In this document: positions 22,404 through 33,399 of the stretch, piece by piece
Position numbering within the stretch: position 1 is the stretch's first letter
How the letters are laid out: the number at the start of each line of letters is the position of its first letter
Assembly (NCBI GenBank): GCA_034359265.1
Contig: CP136891.1
Span: 38,990,001-39,054,000, forward strand
Direction: 5' to 3'
From: Canna indica
Lineage: Eukaryota > Streptophyta > Magnoliopsida > Zingiberales > Cannaceae
DNA length: 64,000 bases
Position numbers and translations under genes: made by a program
The notes under the pieces: generated by a model
The model's input: only the letters and a program-made list of their open reading frames with translations
Databases searched by the model: none
What the model was told of the DNA's origin: nothing

Positions 22404-23362
22404 TGACAATAGTCTCTAAGGGAAACCTCAGTTAACAGACAGTTGCACGGGAAGTTGCAATTGCTATTGTGACTATTTTAGAGTGGCAAACTAACATAAA
22501 CATATGCAAACACAATTATTTGTTTACGCGGTTCAGTGATAAATCATGTCACCTAATCTGCAGGGCACTCACTAGATAGATGCCCAATCCACTATCAAAA
22601 AGTACAATTTTTGCTTCAGGATTTCACACTCCGAAATCCAGCTATCCGTACTATAGTGAATTAGAAATAACAAAATATATTGTTATTACAAGTACAAATC
22701 GACTTGCCTCTCTATTACATCCCAGCCATAGAGTTCTGTCCTCCACACACTCCTTGTGTTGTAGCGAGTTAGCAGCCCACTATCATCTTATCTTGAAGAT
22801 ATGAAAAGTACGTAGATTGTTGTCTTTTTTGGATTGAGCAGTGTCAACTCCTTAGATAACTGGCAACACAGTGTTCGCACATTGGAGAGATAAGTCATCA
22901 GATCTCTTCACTAAATATTTAATCAATCTCTTCACAATTGTCAGATCTGAATCAATGCTGACTTTAACCACTAATCATTTAATCAATCTTCAATTCAAAA
23001 TAAATAGTCAATGGTTCAAACAACTAGTACTAAATGACCATAAAAACCAAAGCGTAACGCCCAGAAATGCAAAAACTCTCCTCCACTCATAACTTCAAAT
23101 GGACAATAAATTTAATGATGAAAAATATCTGAGATATCAAAGAGAATCATCATTAATATTGAAGACCAACAGTCAACACATATGTAACATCCTTGTCTAG
23201 AAAAATCATAGACTGTATAAGCAGTTGAAACCGTCTTCACATAGTTGTAACTGTCTTCCTATAGACAGAGCTCCTCATAGTTGAGACTGTGCATTAGACT
23301 GACATTTTACCTGGAATACTTTTGTCAAATATAGCCAACTCATAAACGCCAATTCATTAACA
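22404..23362 (-). repeat. Copia-2 5' LTR
   Basis: It is the pair of 13924-14882 with identical length. Read on the minus strand it begins TGTTAATGAATTGGC at 23362 and ends GAGACTATTGTCA at 22404. Next to it the minus strand reads tttagtatcaaagtag, a degenerate initiator-tRNA-Met primer site. Confidence 0.9.
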
Positions 23363-24710
23363 CCTTTTTAAAACTAAGCTTGCTATGATTCAAGTGTTCT
23401 ACTTTACCACTGAAAAACTTATTTTCATTTTCTAGTTTTTCATTCTCATTTTCTAAGTCATTCTTAACATTTTCAAAGGCATGCTTTTCTTCCTTAAGGC
23501 TTTCTACCTCTTTCCTTAAGTCATTGCAAGAAAGTAGCAAGTTATCATTTTCTACTTCTAAGGATTTGTTGTCCTTTTTAAGTTCTTTAAATTTATTTCT
23601 AATAGCATTAAACTCATCATGCATTTGTTCAAATTCAACTTCTAGTTCTTCTTGTGTAAATTAAAGTTCACCAAAAGTAATTTTACCTCGTTATCATTTG
23701 CCATGAGGCAAAGATTTGCCTTCTCTGTTTTGGTGTCCTCCTCACTTGATGAGGATTCACTCTCATCCCATGAAGTCATCATTGTTTTCTTCTTCTTCTT
23801 GTACTTATCCTTCTTGTAGGGAGTGGAGGTTGAGGCCATCTTAAGAAGTCGACAATCCTTCTTTAGGTGTCTGGTCTTGTTGCAATTGTAGCAAGTGTAG
23901 CCTCTCTTGCCTCTCCTCATGCCACCCCTTATGAAGCTTCTTGCCATCATCGCCATTTCTTCAAGATCATCAAACACTTCTTCAGATGTTGAAGGCTCTT
24001 CAACCCGGTGTGATGCTTTTAAAGCAATGGTCTTGCTTTTGGGGGCATCTTCCTCCTTGTGTGCCCTCATGTGGATCTCATGTGTCATTAGAGATCCAAT
24101 GAGTTTGGTGATTTTCAAGGTAATCAGTTCCTTGGCTTCCGTGACTACAATCACCTTTGGCTCCCAAGCTTTGGGAAGGGATCGAATGAGCTTCCTTACC
24201 TTCTCCTCTTCTTTGATGACTTTACCGAGATTGCATAAACCATTAGTGATATTTTGAAAACGTGCATACATTTCATCAATGGTTTCATGCGATTGCATTC
24301 TAAACATCTCATAATCATGCATAAGAAGGTTAATCTTAGACTCCTTAACTTGTGAGGTGCCTTCATGTGTAGTCTCTAGGATATTCCAAAGTTCAAAGGC
24401 CGACTTACAAGTTGAGATTTTGTTAAACTCATTAATGGATAGGCCACAATATAAAACATTTATGGCCTTGGCATTTGCATTAAAGAGTATAACCTCTTCC
24501 GGATTCCATTTATCCATATTCTTAGTAGGTTGCTTATACTCTACTTATATCATTCTCCATACATCCATGCCTAGTGATTAAAGGAAGCTATTCATTCTTA
24601 TCTTCCAATAGGCATAGTTGTTTCCATCAAAGAGTTGTGGAGTATGAGTAGATGATCCTTAAGCTAGTTGGATTTTGCTAGACACTCTAAGTTGTAGGGT
24701 AGATGGTTAA
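23363..24710 (-). pseudogene. Copia-1 gag
   Basis: The N-terminal part is at about 24685-24540 (THTPQLFDGNNYAYWKIRMN, then stops). The long frame 24517-23642 has NEFNKISTCKSAFELWNILE, TTHEGTSQVKESKINLLMHD and the zinc knuckle CYNCNKTRHLKKDC (CCHC complete). The frame 23624-23363 is a coiled coil of Leu/Glu/Asn heptads. The gag-PR link resumes beyond Copia-2 at 13923. At 291 codons this is one of the longest open frames in the window. Confidence 0.88.
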
Positions 24711-24728
24711 GTCTAATCCTATAACCAA

Positions 24729-24740
24729 GCTCTGATACCA
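24729..24740 (-). other. Primer-binding site of Copia-1
   Basis: The minus-strand word TGGTATCAGAGC is complementary to the 3' end of initiator tRNA-Met, two bases from the LTR edge at 24743. Confidence 0.85.
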
Positions 24741-24742
24741 AA

Positions 24743-26137
24743 TGTCACTACAACATAATTGACCTATAGAGACACAAAATTAGAGATAAATTATATCTTT
24801 ATTTCTAAATCTTCACATTTAGAGACTAAAAGACACAAAATTTGTTCCTAATTAGCCTCTAAAGATCTATAGAAACAACAATAATAGAGTCACATAATTG
24901 ATTTGACTCTAAGCTATAGAAACACCATCAATAGAGTCACTTAATTATTCTGACTCTAAAGCTATTTTTAGAGGCTAATTAGGAATAAATTTTGTGTTTA
25001 TTAGTCTCTAAATGTGAAGATTTATAAATAAAATTTTAATTTATCTCTAATTATGTGTCTCTATAGGTTGGTTGTGTTGTAAACTTTTCAATCCAATCTC
25101 GTTTAACAACCAAATTGCTATTCTTTTACAATGGATGCTTAGACAAGTAAATATGACAATTAAACGCAAGTAAAAAAGCAATGCAAACACAATCGTTTAT
25201 AGTGGTTCGGCCAAACTGCCTACTCCACTACCTTGGCTCCACACCAAGGATTTCTAACCCTAATTCTTTAAAGATCAAGTGTTTCCCTAAGAATACAATG
25301 AGGACTCACTTCTCAACCCTTTGAGAAAGTCTCAACATATATTCTTCTAGGCAGAACATAATTCTACAAAGACCCTAAGATGTTTATCTAGCACACCTTA
25401 TAAGCTATAATGAGAAATATACTTTAAAAACTATAGAAAACAAGAACAAGGGAACAAGAAAGTAAACCAAACTTGTGTGCTCCCTTCTTGCCTTCCAAGC
25501 CTTTAACTCCTCAAATCGAATGGTGAAATTTGAAACCGGAGTCGAGTCGAGAAGAACACTTAGAATGGATGACGAATCAACCAAGCTCGGTTGTGGAAAT
25601 CAACTCATGAAGGCTTTTAGAACACTCTTGAAGGCTTAATCAAATAGTGAAGAGGTTTAGGTGAACGGTTATGAGGGGTATTTATAACCCCTCACCAACT
25701 AGGTCACCAACGGGCGTTTTTCTGCTCGTTAGCGCCACCCGGTCGGTGGCCAACTGATGGCCGATCGACCGGCCACCGACCAGAGCTCACTGCCCAGTTT
25801 CGAGCTCTGCTAGTCGGTGCCCGACTAATGGCCGATCGACCGACCATCGATCGCCTATCGTCCGGAACCTAGAAACTATAGTTCTTTGTTGATTTTTCGC
25901 ACGATGTTCGTTTCCTAGTTTTGTCTTCGAGTTTTGACTTGGGATTTATTACAATCAAGTTTGGATTGATATCCTAGAGGAATATTACATTAATTTCTAT
26001 TTCTAATCCTAGGAATCTACGTGATCGCACGTGTATCGTTCCATCAACCTGAACTCAAAACTCCACAAATGTGTTAGTTTCTTGTTTGTTATCATCAAAA
26101 TAGAGAATGAGACATAGGGGCAACCCTTGGGCCAACA
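24743..26137 (-). repeat. Copia-1 5' LTR with inserted MITE
   Basis: It aligns with 8981-10152 from the edge at 26137 down to about 25085. The last 3 bp (24743-24745, tgt) are kept beyond the MITE at 24746-25084, and about 60 bp of U5 end found in the other LTR are missing. The TATA word lies at 25679-25686 and GGTCGACC-type palindromes at 25730-25860. Confidence 0.82.
24746..25084. mobile_element. Foldback MITE with CACTA-like terminus
   Basis: It starts CACTACAACATAATTGACCT and its two halves are long inverted repeats: cctatagagacaca and gagataaatta on the left return as the complement in tgtgtctctatagg on the right. About 340 bp, no coding. The right end reads tgttgtaaac instead of the expected ...gtagtg, so it is truncated together with the adjacent LTR sequence. 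Confidence 0.75.
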
Positions 26138-26490
26138 GTGGTGGCGTGATAGCCGATGAGACAGGCTGGTGAAAACCGAGTCATGGTCGTGTAAGAGAAC
26201 TGAGGCCTAAGGTGGTGGCGTGGTAGCCAACGAGCCAGGATTGTGAAAACCGAGTCCTGGTTGTGTAAGGGCGCTGAGGCCGGAGGTGGTGGCGTGATAG
26301 CCAAAGACTACACTCGATGGTTCAGGCCGAGCAAGCCGAGGAGTGTAAGGGAGTACCACGTGCGAGGAGTTGAGTAAGGGCTCTAAGGTTGGAAGTAGTG
26401 GCGTGATAGCCAAAGATTGCACTTAGGGGTTCAGGCCGTGCTCGTCGAGGAGCGTAAGGCGGAACCACGTGCGATGAGTTGAGTAGTCCA
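26138..26490 (-). repeat. Inverted copy of the Tat tandem repeat
   Basis: The minus strand shows the same words as 7200-7940 (ggctatcacgccac, ccttacacgacca, ggttttcaccagcc). Short units of about 77 bp are mixed with longer ones, as at 4113-4335. It marks a Tat fragment in minus orientation. Confidence 0.8.
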
Positions 26491-27256
26491 TTTTATAGCG
26501 TGTCGGGCTGAGCTGGAGGATGTATTTGGAGCCGAGGACCAGACTCGGTGAAGATCGAGCTCGCGAGTAGCGCGCTTGGGGTTGTTGAGGGCATAGGGAG
26601 CCCAGAAAGTCACTGAGGCCGATGAGCTAGACAACTGAAAACCGAATTCTAGCCACTGAATGGAGTGCTGGTCTTTGGGGCCGGAAGTAACAGCTATGAG
26701 GGCGAAAAATCTGAGCTCGTGCATGAGGACTCAAACAGGTTTCGAATAATGGGATACTCATTTAAGGTGGCGAGATATGGGAAAGGGAAATTGATGACAA
26801 GATACTGCACATCAATTATTTTTGCTTTTGGCTGAGAGTTGAATGTCGTCCTCAGCCATATGGCTCCGCGGACATCAACCCTCTCTCCCGAGAAGCCTAC
26901 CAAATCTCCCTTGCATGGTGTGAGCGAGACTTCCATTAATTGCATCTTTTCAAAGGTTGAGTAGAAAAGGATGTCGGTCGAGCTCCCTTGGTCGACAAAG
27001 ACATTTTTGACGATGAAGCTTCCTGCAATCACAGATATTATGATCAGGTCGTGTAGGTTTTGGTTAGTTTCGCAAAAGTCAGATTCATAGAATGATATTA
27101 TTGTGGTTTTGGGGGCAGGCCGGCGTGGGGAAATGGCACTGTCAACCACCATGATTACCCGAAGAGACCTCTTTCTGGTCGAGCTCGGTTCTCCACCCCC
27201 CACAAATCCGTCGGCCATGTAGTCGATGACCCCTGGGGGCTCGTTAGATCGGCTGT
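26491..27256 (-). pseudogene. Tat aspartic protease, minus-strand copy
   Basis: The 174-codon frame 27218-26694 reads KRSLRVIMVVDSAISPRRPA, the active-site block NVFVDQGSSTDILFYSTFEK, LTPCKGDLVGFSGERVDVRG and IIDVQYLVINFPFPY. It parallels 6010-6412 closely and stays open longer. After it the sequence passes into tandem repeats with no RT, as in the left Tat copy. On its upstream side it is interrupted by the Tekay element at 27257 and resumes at 37266 as gag. Confidence 0.85.
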
Positions 27257-27619
27257 TGTAATATCCTAGATATTAATATTAGTTTCCATTTATTATGCGT
27301 GTTTGTCAGCCTAGCGGTCTAGTTGAGGTCGAGCCGACTCGACTCATGGTCCGATGCGAGCTTGCGAGCTCGGGTAAGTAAGAATGTGAAATATACAATT
27401 TCTTTTCTACAATGATAAATTTACTTAATTATCCTATTGCGTGTGCTTGAGTTATTTTTTTTTCATTATGTTGTTATGATATGCATATGATTGGTGCTTG
27501 TGGTAGCATGGGATTGAAATAGGATTAATTAAGTTAAATTGGGTTAGCGGATTCAGGTTCGGCTTGAGGCTGATGCCGGTTTGATAAGGGGTTTAGTGGA
27601 GTTAAGGTTGAGGAGGGAG

Positions 27620-27627
27620 TATAAAAA
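27620..27627 (+). promoter_or_regulatory. TATA box of the Tekay LTR
   Basis: TATAAAAA in ggagggagtataaaaacccc, repeated in the 3' LTR at 35103-35109 and, reversed, near 54117-54122 in the LTR on the minus strand. Confidence 0.6.
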
Positions 27628-28964
27628 CCCCTCCCCTTGGTTTCAAGCTCCCTATTGGAGCCGCACAAGCCAATTGAAGAAGAGGAGCCTAGTCGCCAAA
27701 GCCAAGCCCCTTCTTCTTCTTCCTCTCCTTGGAGCCGGCAGCTTGAGGAGGAGCCACCGCCCCCATCTTTTCCTTGGTGGAGCCGAGCCACAATCTCTTG
27801 AAGCCAAATTCGAGGGCCGTCGTCCGGGATTTCTCCTCTAATCAATTTCCCTATTCATGTGAGTGGTTTTACCCTCCTTTTCAGGTTTCTTCGAATTATT
27901 GAAGCCGTTCTTGGAGGCTTGGATGTCTTATTTTGTTTTATGTCGATCTCTCGAATTATCGCCGTTCTTTTTGCTTGCCGTGTTTAAGGGGGCCTTAAAC
28001 CCTCCCCTATGGGGTTCGGCAGCCCTAGGATGACCCCAGGGGTGCTCGGCCAAGGTGGAGACGAGGGTGCTCTCAAGGTGTTCGGTGAAATGCCTAAGTG
28101 AGAGATTTTGATGTTCTTGAGATCCATGCCTTAAATTGCTTATCAAATTGAGTTCCTATATGTTCAAGAATGCCTTGTAATTAATCTGTGATTTTTTGGA
28201 TATAAATTATATTTTTACAAAATTAAGATCTTGATATTGATGTCATGAAGGTTCTTGAAGAAGGGTTCTTGATCATGATGCTTGTTTCTTGTTTAAGGTG
28301 TTGTTGGTGCTTGTTAGCCTTGTTTAATAAGTTTGAAATTTGAGAGATTTATCTAAAAATTAGTATTCTGTTTTGATGACAATTAAGGATCTAATTTCTA
28401 TAAATTTTAGATTTATTTTCATGCTATGCTGAAAATTTAATGTTGCTGGAATTTTATGCTAAGATGATGAATCTGTGTTGTTTTAAAAATGATTGTTGTG
28501 GTGTGTGTATTTTTCTGAACATAGTCGTGTAACCTATCATTTCGACCAGAAAATATAGTTTGCAAACATAGGACACACTCTGGAGACCAGATGCAGTTTA
28601 GATACATCAGTTTTGGGCACAACGGTAAGCTAAAATAAAATCCTAAAACAAAATCCTAATCTTGGTGATCTAAATTTTAATTGTATAATTAAAATTGAGC
28701 AAGGGGTCAGTATAATCTGTTATGAACCAACGAATAAAGTTATACATGAAATAAAATCTCATGGGTTATGACATTACGGGTCTAGGAGTTGGGATCGGGT
28801 ATTGAAGTGTTGAGATGTTTTCCAATAAGGACACCCCTAAGACACTGTAGGATAGACTTGACTTAGGTCATGTTGCGTCATATCTTTATGAATGGCGGAG
28901 AGGCTCGTAAAGGAGCCAGACTTTGGGCTAGGCCCGGGAGGTTGGATGGCTAATTCCCAACCCG

Positions 28965-29300
28965 TAGAACAAGTTCAGATGGGCAAATCCCGTTTGTTCC
29001 CAAGATTCTAAATTTAAAAGGGGTGAGTTCGGATGGGCGAATCCCGATTGTTCCGATTTGGCCTCGTGGAATAAGTTCGGAGGGCCTACCCGATTATTTC
29101 CGAGATGCTTTTAAGAAATAAGTTCAGACGGGCAAATTTCGATTATTCCTGTGATATCTTAAAGGGGCAAGTTCGGATGGGCGATTCCCGATTGTTCATT
29201 CGCATCTCGTGGAGCAAGTTCGGATGGGCCAATCCCAATTGCTCTCAAGTTTCTTTATATTAGGATAAGCTTAGAGGGCATTCCCGATTATCCTAGTATG
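28965..29300 (+). repeat. Minisatellite in the Tekay LTR
   Basis: Six or seven degenerate units of about 50-58 bp each contain aagttcggatgggc and cccgattgttcc. The same array in reverse is at 52330-52670. The alternating 'aagttcggatggg...cccgattattcc' words can pair with each other in RNA. Confidence 0.75.
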
Positions 29301-29962
29301 TTTTGTTGCCTTAGGGCATGGTAGGCTTAGGCCTGTTGATCTTCATCGTTTGGGTGTTGGCTGCTTTCGGGTAGGTAGTGGCTAGATGGCCTGTTAGCTG
29401 GTCAATCCCTTGTGACCTCTCCTGCTTGAGTCAAGAGTTTTGATTTATGCATCATGTCTGTGTTTGGTGTTTTTCGTAGGGGTTGGTAGAACCGCTCATT
29501 GAGTTCTTTGAACTCACTCATTGTTGTTTTGTTTTTGTTTTTATTTTGCAGAGCCTGACCAGTGAGGTGGGCTGGAGCACTTGGCGCGGCTGGAGGGCAG
29601 AGGAGCCACATGATCTCATAGCAGTCCCAGTTAGGGGTCGTATTCGAGTCTGTAATAGTTTGGTCATGCACTTATGATTTGATGTTTTAGAGTTGTAGTC
29701 TCGTGGGGACACTCATGTTTTACTTTAGTTTTTATTTGTTAAAAGAACTATTACTCCTTGGTTTATTTATTTTCGCATTTGAAACTATTTATTAAGAACT
29801 TTGATATTTTTGAAACAAAACATGTTTTTAGTTCTTTTTGTTATTAAAAGTTGCTGTTCTTCTTCTATTTTTATGAGTTGGCATGTGCAAGAGTTAGGCT
29901 GCAGGGAATAGGCACGTATACCCTGGCTGGTCACGTGACCCTGAGTTTAGGGCATGACAATG

Positions 29963-29975
29963 TGGTATCAAAGCA
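29963..29975 (+). other. Primer-binding site of the Tekay element
   Basis: TGGTATCAAAGCA lies three bases after the LTR edge. It matches initiator tRNA-Met except for one base. Confidence 0.8.
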
Positions 29976-30173
29976 TGTGGTTCGGTCTGACTACGATCAA
30001 GAGATGTTACCGTATAGGGCATTGCTAGCATGTCAGTATACGGTAGAGGTATGTTATGAGATCAATAGACTAAGTCTCTGCAGCTCAGCGCGACTTGTGG
30101 TTTTGTTACTTAACGACTTAGGGTGAATTAAATTGTCTAATTTTGATATTTTCTTTCTGGTGACTCTAGATTG

Positions 30174-31300
30174 ATGGAGGCCTTTGATGCCGCAAGGAGC
30201 GATAGTGACAACAACTCTACTGAGCGCCGAGGCGGGGGCCAGGGTCGTGGGAGACCACCGCATGCCCGAGAGGATATGGGATAGGATCCCATGGTTGTTC
30301 AGTTGCAGGCACGAGCGGTTGAGGTGACTGAGGCTCTTCGCAGGGAGCAGGAGCTGAGGCAGCAGCCACAACCAGTACCGACAGCACTAGCAGCACCAGA
30401 GGTGGTCCAACTAGTAGCACCGATGGTTAGAGCCCCCAAAGCACCTTCATATGCAAATTTTGTTACATTCAGGCCATCAGAGTATACAGGGACAGATCAG
30501 CGGATGGAGGTCACCAATTTCCTAGGAGATTGCTATGAGTTGTGCAGGGAGCTTCGTTGTTCCTCTGAGACGACCGCTCGACTGATTGGGTTACAGCTGA
30601 GAGGTCCAGCTAAGGATTGGCTTCACACTTAGAGGGACCGCAGAGCAGTAGATGTATCACCCCATACCTGGGAAGAGTTTAGAGCTGCTATGGTGGAGAA
30701 GTACTTGCTGATGAGCGTCCGGGACAGGTGGGCGAAAGAGTTCGAGTTGCTGCGTCAGACGGACAATATGTCGATGACAGATTATGAGATGGAGTTCACT
30801 CGACTCTCGAAGTACCATCCCACCTTGATAGGCACAGAGACTGCCAGGGTCAAGAGGTTTGTTGAGGGGTTGATGACGTAGATCGCTAGATTGATCCATT
30901 ACACAGAGGACACTTCATTTGTTTGGGTCGTAGATGAGGCGCTCCGAAAGGAGGCACTGGTACCGACAGACATGCATGAAGGCCTCCAGAAGGAAAAGTT
31001 TCGGCCCCAGCCTTCGGGGGGTCAGCCAGCTCACTCAGAGGGGACTTTCAGGATAGCATATCCATAGTAGGGCAGAGGTCAAAATAGTTCCAAATGCCAC
31101 ATGGGTTTAGGACCATGGGCGTCATCTGGAGGTTCACAATGGAGACTTGGGCTGCAGTAGTATAACCGATGTCACAGGAAGCACTCGGGGGCTTGCTGGG
31201 GACATTCAGAGGTATGTTTCAGCTGTGGGCAGATTGGGCATTATAAGAAGGATTGTCCTAGCAAGGGCAATCAGCAGCCTGATCAGACCAGAGGAAAGGC
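30174..31300 (+). pseudogene. Tekay gag
   Basis: It starts at ATG 30174 with an Arg/Gly-rich stretch (ERRGGGQGRGRPPHARED) and hits a stop at about 30282. It continues with APKAPSYANFVTFRPSEYTG and LGDCYELCRELRCSS (capsid; frame 30291-30632), LMSVRDRWAKEFELLRQ with RVKRFVEGLM (30690-30881), and the zinc knuckle CFSCGQIGHYKKDCPS near 31215-31260. The order is as expected for chromovirus gag; at least four stops interrupt it. Confidence 0.85.
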
Positions 31301-31799
31301 ACCAATATTAGTGGGTTCCGTAGCTCAGATAGGTCAGACTCAAGGAGGAGGCCAGTGAGCTGGTGGTTCAAAGAGGCCCACTGCACTGGTGTTTGCTATG
31401 AACCAAGAGGGCGCTGAGGCATCCAGGGCAGTAGTGTCAGGTAATCTTATTATTGGTTCTGCTATTGCATATGTCTTGTTTGATTCGGGTGCTACGCACT
31501 CTTTTGTATCTGCTTTATTTGCTGCTAAGTTGGCAGGGGAACCTTATATGCTTGATTTGCCTCTTGTGGTGTGTACGCCTACAGACATTTATGTGATGGC
31601 AAAGACAGTCTTTCGGGGCTGTGAGGTTGTCATTTGTGGGCATGTGTTGATAGCCGAATTGACACTCCTGCCGATGTTAGAGCTGGAAGTAATTTTGGTC
31701 ATGGACTGGTTGGCGGACCATTTTGCCTCAGTGGATTACAGGGCTAAGACTGTGACCTTCAGTAAGCCTGGATTGCCCCAGTTTACCTTCCAGGGTTAG
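31301..31799 (+). pseudogene. Tekay aspartic protease
   Basis: The frame 31389-31799 has AYVLFDSGATHSFVSALFAA (active site D-S-G), MLELEVILVMDWLADHFASV and DYRAKTVTF. This domain is open over its whole length and looks well kept. It would cleave the polyprotein if the rest of pol were intact. Confidence 0.9.
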
Positions 31800-32860
31800 G
31801 GAAGGGGAGATTCGTTGATGGCAATTTTAGCTCTCAATGCTCGGAAGCTACTTCTGGGTGGATGCCAGTCCTTCTTGGCCTTTGTGTCTGTGGCAAAGGG
31901 AGACGAAGGTGTGGCTAGGGACATCAGGGGAACGCCTGTGTTATGCGGGTTCTCAGATGAACACCCAGAGGAGTTGCCATGGTTGCCTCCAAAGAGGGAG
32001 ATCGAATTTTGTATTGATTTGCAGCCAGGGGTGAAGCCGATCTCCATTCCACTGTATCGGATGACACCAGCTGAGTTGAGGGAGTTGAAGTCCTAGTTGC
32101 AAGAGCTGCTTGAGTTGGGCTTCATTCGCCCAAGTATTTCACCTTGGGGTGCTCCAGTGCTCTTTGTGAAAGATAAAGATGGGTCCATGCGGATGTGCAT
32201 TGATTACCGGCAGCTTAATAAGGTAACGATGAAGAATCAGTACCCGCTGCCCAGGATTGATGATTTATTTGATCAGCTTCAGAGGGCTCAATGGTTTTCT
32301 AAGGTTGACCTATGGTCAGGGTACCATCTGTTGAGGATCCAAGATAGTGATGTCCCTAAGACTACTTTCAGGTCGAGGTATGGACACTTTGAGTTCCTTG
32401 TGATGTTCTTCGGGCTAACTAATGCACCTGCAGCATTTATGGACTTGATGAACCAAGTGTTCAGGGAATACTTGGATAAATTTGTGATAGTGTTCATTGA
32501 TGACATCTTGATATATTCCAAGAGTAGGGAGGAGCATGTTGAGCATTTGAGGGTAGTTCTAGAGACTCTCCGGGAGCACAGATTGTATGCCAAATTCTCA
32601 AGTTCGAGTTCTGGCTGGAGAGTGTGGGGTTCCTTGGCCATGTGATGTCCAGGGAAGGAGTAAAGGTGGACCCCGCAAAGATAGAACCAGTTCAGAATTG
32701 GAAGAGGCCGTCTAATGTCATTGAGAAATTTATGGAGAATTTCTCCAGGATTGCAGCGTGATTGACCCGCCTGACCCATAAGAAAGTCAAGTTCGAATGG
32801 GATAATAAGTGCGAGGAGAACTTTCTAAAGCTCAAGGACCGCTTGACGTAGGTACTAGTT
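31800..32860 (+). pseudogene. Tekay reverse transcriptase
   Basis: The pre-RT block has DEHPEELPWLPPKREIEFCI and GVKPISIPLYRMTPAELREL (31880-32096), then a stop. The frame 32097-32645 has [73 protein letters not shown] and the catalytic [11 protein letters not shown] frameshift near 32600 leads to [19 protein letters not shown]. The catalytic Asp pair is present. Confidence 0.92.
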
Positions 32861-33240
32861 CTAGCAATACCCTCGGGCTCGGGATGATTTGTTGTTTACT
32901 GTGATGCCTCCCGAGTCGGCTTGGGTTGTGTGTTGATGCAAAATGGCAGGGTGATAGCTTATGCCTCCAGGCAGTTGAAGGTTCACGAGAAGAATTACTC
33001 GACTCATGATCTTGAGCTGGCAGTAGTGGTGTTCGCATTGAAGCTGTGGCGTCACTACCTTTATGGAGAGGCTTGTGAGATATACACTGATCATAAGAGC
33101 CTCCAATATCTGCTCACCCAGAAGGAATTGAACCTGAGGTAGAGAAGATGACTTGAGCTTTTGAAGGACTATGACTGCACGATCATGTACCATCCGGGGA
33201 AGGCTAACGTGGTAGCCGATGCTTTGAGTAGGAAGTCTAT
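32861..33240 (+). pseudogene. Tekay RNase H
   Basis: [20 protein letters not shown] and [20 protein letters not shown] are followed by [20 protein letters not shown] and [18 protein letters not shown]. The C-terminal MYHPGKANVVADALSR lies at 33184-33233. Catalytic Asp/Glu/Asp positions (YCDAS, LELA, TDHKS) are kept. Stops fall at 32885 and 33141. Confidence 0.9.
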
Positions 33241-33399
33241 GGGCAGTCACATGCATGTGGCAGTCAGGAGGAGGCCGTTGGCTCAAGATTTGGCCTTATG
33301 TTTGGATGGCGGGGCAGTCTTGTCAGTATCAGCTTCTGGTGCACTAATGGCTCATCTGAGGGTGCAGTCCATGTTGGTTAACATGTTGCGGGCAGCATA

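Larger units (their letters stand above)
13924..23362 (-). mobile_element. Copia-2, complete Ty1/copia element nested in Copia-1
   Basis: This minus-strand element is 9439 bp with two LTRs of equal length (959 bp). Its termini are TGTTAATG and TTGTCA. Flanking pentamers are tcttt (13919-13923) and ccttt (23363-23367), a target duplication with one mismatch. A degenerate PBS abuts the 5' LTR at 22403 and a PPT abuts the 3' LTR at 14883. Gag, PR, IN, RT and RNase H are followed by a long extra ORF region (15290-17207), the layout known for Sireviruses. All genes carry stops. Confidence 0.9.
8981..26137 (-). mobile_element. Copia-1, Ty1/copia element (Sirevirus-like), interrupted
   Basis: This minus-strand element has LTRs at 8981-10152 (3') and 24743-26137 (5'), a PBS at 24729-24740 and a PPT at 10153-10166. 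The order gag, PR, IN, RT, RNase H is the copia order. It is split by Copia-2 (13924-23362) and a MITE (24746-25084); without them it is about 7.4 kb. Flanking pentamers are tatgg (8976-8980) and gtggt (26138-26142) and do not match. The two flanks are Tat fragments in opposite orientation, so the element is probably the product of recombination. Stops and frameshifts occur throughout. Confidence 0.85.
27257..29959 (+). repeat. Tekay 5' LTR
   Basis: It starts TGTAATATCCTAG and ends GGGCATGACA. It aligns with 34740-35278 and about 36535-37260 of the 3' LTR. The middle section, including the minisatellite at 28965-29300, is missing from the 3' LTR. Open frames inside (for example 27581-27841) are LTR sequence, not genes. 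Confidence 0.88.

Noticed and set aside
27581..27841. Open frames near the Tekay LTR promoter (also 35064-35393 and 53812-54200)
   Set aside because: They recur in every copy of this LTR at the same place in shifted frames. They are LTR sequence, not genes.
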